From NCBI GenBank assembly GCA_963682055.1, contig OY821746.1, positions 8,777,992-8,841,991 of the forward strand: a stretch of 64,000 nt of DNA, given 5' to 3'. Position numbers and translations under genes: made by a program. Numbering within the stretch: the stretch's first letter is position 1; each line of letters begins with the position of its first letter. The notes beneath the pieces were generated by a model. The model saw only the letters and a program-made list of their open reading frames with translations. It was not told the DNA's origin and made no database searches. Below, piece by piece: positions 43,516 through 55,800 of the stretch. This DNA comes from Primula veris (lineage: Eukaryota > Streptophyta > Magnoliopsida > Ericales > Primulaceae).

Positions 43516-46424
43516 TTCATTAACAACAAAAGACTTATACGTTGATGTGTGCCAATATTATTAAGAGAGGAGAATCATGCATCTTTTACCAAAATATAAA
43601 CTCGAATCAGTAAACACTGCGAAATAAATTCTTTTGAACCAGCACTTGTACGTTGATGACGAATTTGAAGATCTCGTTGTTGTTTCGATATTCAGAATAT
43701 GGCAGATTGGACATTTTTGTTTTATTGTTATTAGTAACTGTTATTTAAACATTTCTAAAAGTCCCTTCTTCTTTTTTCCTTTCAAAAAAAAAAAAAAAAA
43801 GTCCCTTTTTTTGTTGACTAATCACACATCGACATCGATCACATAAGGAGTTTTCAAGTCTTTTGACCATGTGTAAATATTACCAAAGAAATATAAGAGG
43901 AGAATAAAATTCTTCATGCTTGACCAATAATTGTCCCACCCTGTTTAGTTATGCGTAGAGTTTAAGAAAATTAAAATTCTTTTGAGCTTATTAAAATTCT
44001 TCTAATTTGACATTTCAATGAATTGGCAATATTGAATTATTAAGTTATAGCTTGAAAATAAAACTAAATAAAATTCAATTTGGTTTTACGCATGTGCGCT
44101 GAATGGGGTGCACTTGTTGGTTGTACGATCAAATGTTCCCAAAATATTATATATAATCACTTGTAGAACATTGTTGTCATGTATGATAATAGTTGGTATG
44201 AAACAATATACATAAAATACACATTGCAAAAAAAAAAAAAAAAAGATGAAATACATTTATCTGAAAAAAGACTGAATAATTACCGTGCATGTTTTATTCA
44301 ACAGCCATTCTAATTATGTTGCTTATTGACAGAATTTTGTGTGTGAGTATTATCTTTCCATATTCTTACAGATCGTCTCAGTAGCCAGAATTAGAAAGCA
44401 AAATACATAACAATGTGTCCTCAATGTATTCTTATTTTCGAGTAAGAGAAGTGGTTGAGATTCGAGTATGTTACGTTCACCATCAAATTTCAATCATGAC
44501 GCTTGCAAAACAGGTTATCTCCAAACAAAGAGTTATTAATTATCAAAAATAAAAATAAAAAATCGAGTAGCTAAGTAGCTACGTACCGGTACCACCCAGT
44601 GGTACAAGTAATTAATTTTATGAACTTGACACCAAGTCATGAAGTAATTGTGCATGCGACTATTATTAATTAGTCCGGGACATTCTAAGTGAATTTCAAA
44701 ATAATAGGCGGACTTAGGATCCGATCCGGACTAAGTTAGCTCATGTGCTTAGGGGTTGTCGATCCCATAATTTTTAAAAATAAATTTTTTTTATTAATAT
44801 TTTTTATAATAATTTATATATACGTTATTCTGTCAACCTATTAAATATTTTTTTTAGCAACCTCTTTCAAAATTATATATTGTTAGTGTAATAACATATC
44901 ATAATTTTGTATGTGCTGATGATATATAAGTAATACTTTAAAAATTAACATATTCAAATGATTATAAAATAAATTTTACACCAATTTATCATATTAATAT
45001 GTAACAGAGATCATAAAAAAAATTAAACAAAAATAATAATTAGATTAGTGGTGAGTGCAAACAAAATTTATAAAGATTTTTTTGTGGTTTGTATTTTAAT
45101 TGAAATTGGTATACTGACATTGTGTAATAAATATTTAATTGTTCGTATATATCTATTATTTAATATACGTTTAGTTTTTTCAGTTTTTTTTATATATATT
45201 TTTACCTTCGTGTTTTAATCTTTTTAATTGTTATATCTTTATTTCTTAAATTTAAATTTTGTATCTTTTTTATTTATTTTTTAGTCAATTTTGAAACGCT
45301 GAAACTTTCGACACATGACTGCACGTGACATTAGTGTTGTGGGTTTTTTTGAGAGTTTGAAAATAAAGTCGAAACTGAGCGAATAGGAAAAAAATAGAAA
45401 TCAAATACATTTTAATCAAGAAAGCAAGGTAAAAAAATGAAGAAAATATGATAAAAAATATTTAAAAAATCTGGATTTTCCGTGTTTATACTTTGAAAAA
45501 TATTATGCGTTTTTATTAAATTTGGTAACCTCACACATTTAGTACTGGTTCGACCCCGTATATATCTCGGTTCATAGGTCAACACACATTTAACAAACAC
45601 AATATGAGTTTTATTGACCACATATAGAGTCGAATTTCAAGCTTCAATCACCAGGAGACCAGAAATGATGAGATCCGATAGTCCGATTGAAAGGCAACGG
45701 ATCCGGTATATATTTAGAAGTGAAACTAGCAGATTTGTAATATTGATATTTTAGAGGATCGAAATAAAAGAAAGACTTTGAGACCGCCAATGATCAACCC
45801 AATATAACTACTCGTCTCTCATTGACACTAGAGACTTGTGAGATCCAATATATATAACTACTCGGCCGCTCCTTAATACTTTCCGGCACATCGTCACTCT
45901 CAGTTACTCTCACTGCTCTGTGAGAATATACGTTAGGATTTTTTTAGATATTTTACTTTTCTTCCTCTCACTGGGTGCGAAATAAGACAACCGGGTGAAT
46001 AAGCATCAACCCCCTACTGAAGACATGAAACCAATCCTTAAACTAGACATTCCATTAGAAAATCTTTTTGCCCCCAATCCAACACTTTCCGAAAAAAATA
46101 AAATGGAACTTCATAATAGACCATCGGCAAAAAGAGCCCAATTCCACATTTTATTAGCACTTCTTACCCGAATAATAACAAATTATTATTGCTATCCACA
46201 ATGATAAATCCAACATTTATTCAGTCTACATGAATAGCCTATTGACGATAAGCGAGACCACAGACCATAAGGAACCTCAAATTTCTAATACTTCTCTGAG
46301 AGAAACTGTTTCTATAGGTCTTTTTGTCAATAACTAGGCTGTTGAAAAGCACTATTTAAGTCTATACACGTTAACTTAAACATGATAGGATGAATTTGAA
46401 AATGAAAGCAGATGAAAATCTACT
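43516..46424. other. Gene-free stretch downstream of the reticulon gene
   Basis: AT-rich with poly-A runs at about 43785-43800 and 44228-44244. The frame at 45995-46204 (69 codons, starting at a GTG) matches nothing I recognise. The part nearest 46424 is the reticulon gene's 3' flank. Confidence 0.55.
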
Positions 46425-48586
46425 TCATGCAAGCTTTTTCCCTTTGAAACTCCCTTTGGGGATTTTGCTGAGAACACTAGTATCGAGCTTGCTATACTGG
46501 TGTTGAAATTGATCTAGCAGATTGTACACAAATCCGTCAACTTGATCATCGTATTTCTCGTACAAAACTGGCAAAGTGTGTGCAGCAATGAAACCTAAAC
46601 AACATCGAGAAACATCAAAAGTTAGAAGTATGTATAATAATACACAGTATGATCGTAGGTTCACTACATTAACCTTTCACACACAAAATAAGGCCATGTA
46701 AGTTTAAAATATGGAAAGGAAATTAAATGTAAATCAGCAAACTAAATTTCATGATAAAGTTTTCTTTTAAACGGATAATTATAACTAGTTATTGGCTGCT
46801 GCTGAGGTGGGTGAACCAGATATTTAGACAAAAACATCCAATGTCAGAATTATATACAGCGAACAAATTTGCAGATTTGCTTGATTTTCTATTGATTTAC
46901 AGCCGATGATAAGTAGTTATGGGTCTTGGCGCACTTTGGACTGAATAAATCATTTATAAAAAGAATTCTTTTTACATATCTTGTTAATTAAAATCTGGAC
47001 CAGAATTGAGTTTGAACCAGTCTAAACATATTTAGTTTTTAAAATTCTGACCATCATGAACCTTGTTACATTTCTATAAAAAGAATCTCTTAAATAAGTA
47101 GTCCCCCTTCAAATGCATCAAAACACAAGGAACAAATTCATTGCACATTCAACACTAGAATCTTAGACAAAATCTCAGATGACAAGGGCTGATGAAAACG
47201 GATAATAAGCACTATCTATAAACCGCAAAGCGAAACGGTTTAGGTTCCTCACCGATATAGATGACGGTTAAAAAATTACAGCAGCTCCCAATCATGCCAG
47301 TTGCTAACAAACTTCCCACAACCTGGAGAATCAAATGTTTCAACATGAGGGGAAAAAAACTTACTGATGTCAGAGTGGTAGTCTGTCTTGTCTTGTAGTT
47401 ATAGGTCTTATGAAACCACTAATATGTTCAGAATCAAACGTTAATATATTTGGATTCTAATCAAGAATCAAGATGAACCCACAACTCTAAGCAATGGGAA
47501 TATTCATCACCAAGCGAGTGTCAAGTTTATAATTTAATGTACAAAACTAGGATTTGAGTACATTTGGAACAACGTTAAAGTTCTAGTACAAGATAAAAGA
47601 AAACGTAGTGAACAAGTTCTTTGACATGTGTAGTGTCCCGAACAGCCTTTAAGGGTAATCCTATTGTATAGCATGAGATTTAAGGACAAGTTGAAAAGTG
47701 TGATATATACACGAAATGTTCATACATATATAAAACATACCCCTATGAACTGCTTAATAGTTCCCCTGCAGGCAACATCCTGAAGAAACACTAGTCCAAG
47801 GTTCACCTCTACACCAATTGTCTTAGCAACGTTCACAAATAGCTCTTGAGGTAGAACAAGACGAGGCACTTTAGACGATGACCTGTTGTAGATGAAAACA
47901 CAATAGATGAAAAAATATCAGCTAATTGAAACAGAATTTGAAGGTGGCTTATAAATCTGATGACATCGGTACTTAATTAACATTACCTTTTGAATAACGA
48001 AAAGTTATTTCAAATTAAAAGCCAATAAGTGGCTAAACATAGTTTACGACAAATAGCCCACGTACCAGATCCATACTACAACAAAAATAATACTCCAAAA
48101 AAAAACAGAATTGGTGTGTATAGGAACTTACCTGCTTAAGTAACCAGAAGCATTTGACCACAGAAACTGGCCAACCATAACAAGAACCAAACCGGAGCAG
48201 ACTAGAGAGAGAAAATTATAGTTAAGCCATTCAAAGAGAACCCACACAGCAGTAGCACCAGCTAAAACACCAGCTGATATCTTCTTGTTCCTCCATAACA
48301 GAACATCAGCAGCTATAAATACATGTATAAAATTAGTCATTCTCAGGCATAGAAAAAGGATAATCTTACGTTAAAAAATGTCAAGGAACTAACACTTTCC
48401 ACCACCCAGGATATGATGAATTGGCTTTTGGCGCCCAAAAAGTCGGTTGAACTGAGCACTAACAAAATCTGATTTGTCTTCCTCAAAGAATGATACTGAT
48501 TTTCTAGGCTTAGTGCTTGAGCCATATTCAGAAAGTGAATCTTTAATGTTACTCATAAGACTCTCAGCAGTTATCCCTTCAGGCAT
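46425..48586 (-). CDS. RTNLB: Reticulon-like protein B (251 aa, five coding exons)
   Basis: Minus-strand join 48586-48394, 48312-48132, 47882-47741, 47322-47253, 46594-46425: 252 codons including TGA. Donors are GTTAGT, GTAAGT, GTATGT and GTGAGG, all with AG acceptors. The start is the ATG at 48586, since the frame extends upstream only through a GTG. Reticulons curve and tubulate ER membrane using two long hydrophobic hairpins, seen here at about residues 76-117 and 169-205. The typical plant lead-in FGRQKPIHHILGGGKSADVL is at 50-69, and VPRLVLPQE-like sequence lies between the hairpins. The C-terminus ends Lys-Lys-Leu-Ala, a KKxx ER-retrieval signal. Length and exon layout fit the plant RTNLB family; the subgroup cannot be set. 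Confidence 0.95.
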
Positions 48587-49207
48587 TTTCACAATCTTTG
48601 ATATCTGATCCTAGAAATGTTTAGTTGCCCAAATGCCTGCAATATACCTATATTCAGAAAATTTAAAACAAAATCCGGAACTTGTAGTTTTAATTGAGGA
48701 GACTATAGTAAAAATATTGTTATCCATTAGCTTTTCTAATAGTGTAGAACTGAGAAACTAATGGATCAAACCACGCTGAAAGAAACAGAACATAAAACAA
48801 ACATTCTAATAAGCTATATCTTAACCAAAAACAACATGATTCATTTACTACGCATCCTCGACACATAAAACTAGGTGATTCAGATAAAAAAAAAAGTGAC
48901 ACGGTAACAACAGAATACAAGCATATTCTGCTTATTTTAATTACTAGAGCATTTTCCAGAAAACTAGACCGAGCACGGAGAAGACATGGCATGCTATGTA
49001 GTTCAATAAATTTTCTGGCCGTGTCAATATGCCATCAACACTCAACAGTATACATGCTAAATTATTGAAATGCAAATCACATAAATGACATTCTAATGTA
49101 AGACACTGTTGCATATTGTTCTCTAAGTAAGAGCACATTTGCATGCCTTCCCGACAACTCCCTGTCTCAATCTAAGTAAGAGCAATTGTTATCAAACATT
49201 GATAAGC

Positions 49208-49282
<75 letters not shown>

Positions 49283-50530
49283 GTATATATGCGTATGTTC
49301 CGATTTCAAACTAGGGAATGAACTATACTGCCAAGAACTACAATACCAAAGTCCAAAGATAAGACCAGGATTAAAAGGACCTCGCAAAATCTAACAAAGA
49401 ACACAAGCTAGATAACCTTTAAAATTTAAGTAACTACAAAGTTGTCTATCATCTTTCTCGAAAACTTCAAGTATCTAGTTACTTATGTTTTGAGCCAAGA
49501 CATAAACTTTTTCTGTAAGCACGGGACATTTGGGATTTCAAAAACGCTACGATCTACCTTAAACATTTAACCCGAAAGTTTTACTATGGATTTCTATCTC
49601 AAAACATTTTCCAAATTATCAGACATTAAACTCTCAAGATTTAAAAGACATTTAAGTTAACATTAATAAGATTTTCCAAACGTAAACAAGCTAAAAAAAA
49701 TAGTGCATTTATCCAGCGAAAAGGTGGGAATATGGGATCATTGTGGAATTGAGTGATCACACAAGAGGTGACAACCCCGTACTTTTAACAAAAAAATTAT
49801 CATCACAATGTACTGATGTAAAATTGAAAATTAAAGAAATTCGCCCCCCTCCGTTTTAAATATTATTTTAGGAAAAATGATCATTTAGTACATCTCTTGA
49901 GACTTAATTTAAAAAAAAAAAAATGGTTAAAATCTCTTTTAAAATTACGTACCGATACTGAATGATGTTGCTTATATTTACTCTTTCTTTTTAACTTTGA
50001 TGCTCAGTTATACTACTACATTGATATGTACCAAATATTAAACAAAAACCACAAATTGGGGTTTTTGATAAATAAGTTTGAAAGTATATACTAAACATTA
50101 AATTTCCCTATTATTTAATATGTCATATGTAACTTCATCCCTTTCATGAAAAGATCATAGTTCATTTAACTGATCATATCCTTAGTCTACATAGCTAAAA
50201 CCCATTAAATAAAAACAAGATGTGATTTTTATTAACCCCCAGTTACTGAACTTGAATAAACACATATATAGAGAGATTAAAAAGAGTAAATGGGGAAGAC
50301 CCATTTGAAGTAAAATCCAATACTGCAATTTTTAACTCAATTAACGAAAAATCTAGCAAAAGTATATATAAAAAAATTTGATTGTATGAACTAAAACAGT
50401 AGAACCCATAAAAGAAAAAAGCAATATATAGAAAGTATTAAGTAAATTAAAGTAGAAAATAGTGAGATCAAAAGCACAAACCTTAGAACCGTAGAATACG
50501 GAATCTGATGTTGTGAGCGGATAAATAAAA
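48587..50530 (-). other. 5' UTR and 5'-UTR intron of the reticulon gene (inferred)
   Basis: Upstream of the ATG a TATTGCAG acceptor ends at 48637, leaving a 50-base UTR segment (48636-48587). A matching donor, CTAAG followed by GTTTGTG, lies at 50482/50481, so an intron of about 1.85 kb is likely, with a first UTR exon from 50482 to about 50530. Inferred from splice signals only. The intron holds the (TG)n tract and a degraded MITE at about 49880-50100. Confidence 0.5.
49215..49279. repeat. (TG)n microsatellite, about 65 bp
   Basis: TG dinucleotide run with a single C interruption, inside the inferred 5'-UTR intron of the reticulon gene. Poly-Cys/Val and poly-His/Thr frames over it are artefacts. 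Confidence 0.95.
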
Positions 50531-50685
50531 TAAATAAGATTTAAATTTATTCATTTGATTAATTATGAACACTATTATTTATAAGGTTGACTCTTCTTAA
50601 ATTTATTTCCCTTTAATATATAGCTTTTAGACCCCTAAAGTTTAAAAATATGTTTTTTTACACCCCCACCCCCCACTATACTTAT

Positions 50686-51503
50686 CTAGTCGTAGCAAAA
50701 ATGAACACGTTTTTGTTTGGCTTATTACATATTCGATTTATGTTCGTTTAGTAAATACACGACTCATGTTCGGGCTTGTTTAATTATTTTAATATTATTT
50801 TTTATCACATCTTGACTGTGTATATATAGGGGCGGATGCAGTGTATGCCCAGTGGAGACTGGTGCCCCGCTGGAATTTTAACAACTATTACTTTATATAT
50901 ATTAATAACCAAAGACCAATGTTAGCCTAATTGTTAAGTCATAAGTGTATACTCTTAAATCTCTCGTGTGGCATTTGGTAACTTATTAAAATACAATTGA
51001 AACAAATTTGTCAATGTACAATATAATCAATCAGTGGAGGTTATTGAAGACTACGGAACTTCACTTGTAAAAAACCGCATATAGTATCTAAAAAATAAGA
51101 TATATATTCATTATACGTGCTCTTGTTAAACCAAAATTCTGACTCAGCCTTTCTGTGTATATAGTGTAAATATTTGCAAAACTAGATATACAAAATCATT
51201 TAACACTATTCGCTTTACATAGTAAATCAATATAGTTTTGAATTACATTAGTCTATATTATAAAGTCATCAGTTATTTGTAAAACTGATTCTCTTAATTA
51301 TTTCAGTTAAATAAACATGATTTTTGTAAGCAACATGTCTTAAGGGCTTATGTACGTTTTGGTTAAGACTTAACGAGGTAGTCGAGCCAGACTTGACCAG
51401 ACTTGTTTCGTAAACGAACTAAGCATAAGCATACCTTTTCCGGCTCATTTACTAAACGTGCCAAGTGTAAACAAAGCCATACTCAGTTCATTTGCAGCCT
51501 TAG
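50686..51503. mobile_element. hAT-like element remnant
   Basis: Left end CTAGTCGTAGCAAAAATGAA and right end GTTCATTTGCAGCCTTAG are approximate inverted copies, resembling plant elements with CTAGGGCTGCAAATGAAC ends. Interrupted by the insertion at 50827-51152. No coding capacity. Confidence 0.5.
50827..51152. mobile_element. Nested insertion (326 bp) with 11-bp target duplication
   Basis: Perfect duplication CTGTGTATATA on both sides (50816-50826, 51153-51163). The element starts TAGGGGCGGATGCAG and ends GACTCAGCCTTT. The end style is like the insertion at 32151. The long duplication fits a Mutator-like or SINE-type origin. It sits inside the hAT-like remnant, so it is younger. Confidence 0.65.
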
Positions 51504-52873
51504 AAATCACACCTAGTATTGATGTGCCATAGATCAAAATTTGGTTTAATTCACTAGTATCACTATCAATGAAAGATTGATATTCTCAATACTATAAACT
51601 TAGATGCTATATATTTTATTGTACATCTTTAGTTGCATATCTGATATAAAGACAAAAGTATTATTAAAGTAACATTAATTTAAAGGATCGAATTGAATAA
51701 TATTATACTTGGGGATAATTTCTCTAATTATATCAAGGCATTAGCCAACAATGATTAAGATTTTGTTGGTGAATAATAATACTAATTAACACTCAACTTT
51801 TATATGTTCCTTGAAACAAATTACAGAGGGATAATAAATTGTAGTGTAAAAATCCAAACTGGTGAGTAATATTTCTATAATACTAAAAGTAATTTTTAAT
51901 TAACCATACTCTCTCTCTAGTTCCTCATCTCTTATTACAAAACCCTACATATACATATATATATATATATATATAGGGAGAGAGAGAGAGAGGTCTTTGT
52001 GTTAATTTACTGATCAGTTGAGTTGAGGTATGTGATTCTTTCTTTCAATTTCCGTAATATTATTTATTTTTGGGTGTAAAAAAACAAATGGGTTTCATTT
52101 AAAATGTATTGATATTGGTTTTTGTAGATCAATTTTATTATTTATTTTCTTCTTCAAACATGCACTCATTGTGTATTTATATTCCAGCTTATCTTTATCA
52201 TTGTGTATTTATTTAATGAACAGAAGGTTATATTATATAAATTATAGCATTTGAAATAACAGCTAGCTAGCTTTCCTAATCAAATTAAAACACTAATTTT
52301 AGCTTTTATCTTAAAAAAGCTTCAACCAAACGGACTCGAGCTGGTGGTGATTGTTGTTTCCATAAATGGGTCAGACCCAATTGATATAAAAAAGTATTTT
52401 TTTTTGTCCAATGGGAAAAGTTTCCATTTTTTTTTTAATATGACCCAAATAAAATTAGTATTTGTTTAGTAAGTGTAGGTTGAATCTTGTAGGAAATAAG
52501 AATTAACATTCCATGGTTTTTTTTATATATACAATGATATCATTACAACGACAACTCTATAATCGTGAAGCATGTGAAAGTATTTAATATTTTCGTTACA
52601 TATGGATTTTTATTGCTCAAGGCTCAACCAATAGTTTATTTAATGACTTGTCGAAAGGTTGAACTAAGGATTTCGAGATTGTTGTGTATAAATGTGTTTG
52701 CATAATATTATTATTACTTCACTCAAGCTTAGATTTTTCATGTGTAGGTTGATCGCCAGGCTCAATCTTTCTTCGTATATCTCAACTAGGCACGCGCCTA
52801 ATTTATATTAAACCTGTTATTCTTCGATAAAAGTCTAAAAGGGAGGTTGCTTGGATAGTTGATTAGTTTTAAA
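51504..52873 (+). promoter_or_regulatory. Promoter, 5' UTR and 5'-UTR intron of aspartate kinase (inferred)
   Basis: A (AT)n TATA-rich tract at about 51957-51975 is followed by a GA-rich run. A donor GAG/GTATGT at 52028 and an acceptor TGTGTAG at 52747 suggest a 720-bp 5'-UTR intron, with the second UTR segment at 52748-52873. Positions 51504-51950 hold nothing else that I recognise. Inferred from signals only. Confidence 0.4.
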
Positions 52874-55800
52874 ATGGCGACCTCGACGCATTTGTGTGGA
52901 GTGCGAGCTCCTCATCTTAATTCGTTTCAGAAATATGATTTTCGCTTTGGGAATTCAGTTGCTTTGTCTTCTGGATTATTTAATGAAAAAAATTTCAAGA
53001 ACCGTAATATAAGGAGAATTCTGAGGGTTAGTTGTGAGGATAATCATGCTGATTTACTTGAAAAGTACAAGTTGGAAAATCTAAAGGCTGCTGCTGACGT
53101 GGCTAGCTTAGAGAGTCAGCTGACATGCGTGATGAAGTTTGGTGGTTCGTCGGTGGCGTCGGCTGAGAGAATGAGAGAAGTTGCCGATCTTATTCTTAGA
53201 TTTCCCGAGGAAAATCCTGTCATTGTTCTCTCTGCCATGGGAAAGACCACTAATAACCTTATACTGGTATAATTTTCTCTAGGGCAAGCTTATATGATCT
53301 AAATTTCTCTTGCAGTAGCTTTAACTGGCATATTATCTTCTGTTTTTAATTGTATTCTTGGAGTAGCTTGTACTAATAATCTTATATTGTTGTAAGTTTC
53401 TCTTGGAGTGGCTTTTAAGCAAATGCGTTACTTATTTGAGGCTGTGAAAAATATCTCCTACAACTCAACTTCTTTGACCAAAATACTCTTGAAAAAGTCA
53501 GCTTTAAAACCACCAAACCAAATGGTACAATTTACGAAATAAGCAAATAAACAGAAAAAAGAGCTTATAACTGCAATCAAGCAAACCATCCCTTAGTTTT
53601 CTTTGTAATAACATTGCTTTCTTTGACACATCATGTAAATAATGTGCTAATTGAACTCATTTTTGTTTCTCAGGCTGGAGAACAGGCTGTTGGTTGTGGG
53701 GTTTCAAATGTATCTGATATCGAGGAGTTGCGATTTGTAAAAGAACTCCATTTCAGGTAAGTAACAATTTTTTCATCCTTCCACTAGAATAGGGAAAATG
53801 AGAAATACATACACAAGTTTGATTTTGGAGCCCGGTTATTAAATTTTCTTTGTACCTTATTATTATAGCGTGTTCTAAGTACAGATAATTCCATTTTCAG
53901 GACTATGAAGGAGCTAGATATTGACAGTTCCACTATCGCAAGTACGTTCTGATTTAATACATTGTATGCCTCTATTTTTATGTTTTTCTCAACATGAAAC
54001 GGTTAGTCCTTTTGTATCTTACTTTGTCTTTACTTGTGAATACTTTTGTAGAGCACTTGGAAGAATTGGAGCAACTTATTAAGGGAATAGCTCAAGTGAA
54101 AGAGCTAACTCTTCGCACGAGAGATTACTTAGTTTCCTTTGGAGAGTGCATGTCAACCCGAATATTTGCTGCCTACTTAAATAAAATTGGTGTTAAAGCT
54201 CAGCAGGTGTTGTTATTCACCCTCTTGTAGCATTAAAATTTGATACCTCCTATTTTTCAACTTTTAATAATTGTTTAAATCGATTTGATAACCAAATTAG
54301 TGATACAGTCGCTTATTGTGCTGTTTCTTGTCCAGTCTGTGTGTTTAGCATTATTATGCTGCTGAATAAAGTTATAGATCCTGTTTTTTGGTTCCTTGTT
54401 ACTTATTTTCTTCTCAAGCAGTCAAGTTTAATGATTATGTTTTTGTTATTTTGCAGTATGATGCATTTGAAATTGGTTTTATAACAACAGATGATTTTAC
54501 AAATGCTGATATATTGGAAGCAACGTATCCAGCTGTAGCGAAGAGACTGCATGGTGATTGGACAACTGATCCTGCTATACCAATTGTTACTGGATTTCTT
54601 GGGAAGGTATCTTAACTTATAGTTTCGTCACTTCGGTTTTCAGCATTTGCAGAGTTAAGACCTAGGGCAGTTAGGCTTCAGCTAAAAAGTTCAATCCTTT
54701 TGCTTTTTAGGCTTGGATGCTATGGAATTGTTTGGTTGTCAGCTTTTGAGCAAATGAGCTGGGTCTTTTGAGTTTTAGAAAAAGAGTTTCGCTCATCTAG
54801 CTTAAAGTTTCTAGACTCTTTGAGCCTAAATTCTAGAAAAAGCCAAGATACAAGCTAGTTCACCAAATGTAGTCCGGTTTTAAGCTATATAGAGCAGAAG
54901 AATTTTGGTTAAAAGCTGCAATCGAACATGGCTTATGTTTGTATTTTAGACAGCAAACCTTTAAGCTAAGGTTGCTAACTTCTTCCTCCTGATATCCAAT
55001 AAGATTTAACTAGATTTTGGTAGCTTTTTCAGCCTTTTAAGGATCAACAATATCAAATAAAGTTTTTCTTTCACCGATTACCTTACCCTTCTGTTATACA
55101 CGTTCTCTCTCTACAATTGTTTTTCGCAACTTTGTACTCTCATTATTTCTCTCGCCATGCTCTTCCATGACTTTTACAAGCTCACCTCCCCCATTTTACA
55201 CTCATTATCTCTCTAAATAATTTTAATGGGTGTCACCTTCTCCTGAATTTTCCACACATCTTCCATCTAAGTCTTTGGATCTGTTTTTTTTAATATTCAC
55301 AATTTCAGGATGCTACTTTATTTGGCATACTTTACTTATGATGTTTTGTATTGTTGTTGGCTATCAAAGGGCTGCAAGTCTTGTGCTGTGACAACATTGG
55401 GTAGGGGTGGTAGTGATCTGACTGCCACAACCATCGGCAAAGCTCTGGGTTTGCGAGAAATTCAGGTTAGAGATATATCTTATTATTTCTATCCTGTTAC
55501 AATTTTGTATACTGATGTCTAATGTAAATTCTGATTTCGACTTTGTCCAGCAACTTACAAGATTTAGCAATTAATACCCTTACCTAACATGAATTTCTCA
55601 TTTGTACATTACATAGAAAAAGCCGCCATTCGGCGCACTAAGACTACGACTACTAAATTGCCGAGAATATAATGTTACTGTACTTGATCACTAATTTTGT
55701 AAGTTAAAGAGTTGAACTACAAAACTCAAATCAGATCATGTACAAACCTGTGATTAGTATCCCTGGCCATTAACATGTGCAAGAAAACAGAAAACTGCAT

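Noticed and set aside
49139..49387. Cys/Val-rich and His/Thr-rich frames
   Set aside because: Translation of the (TG)n microsatellite in the reticulon leader intron.
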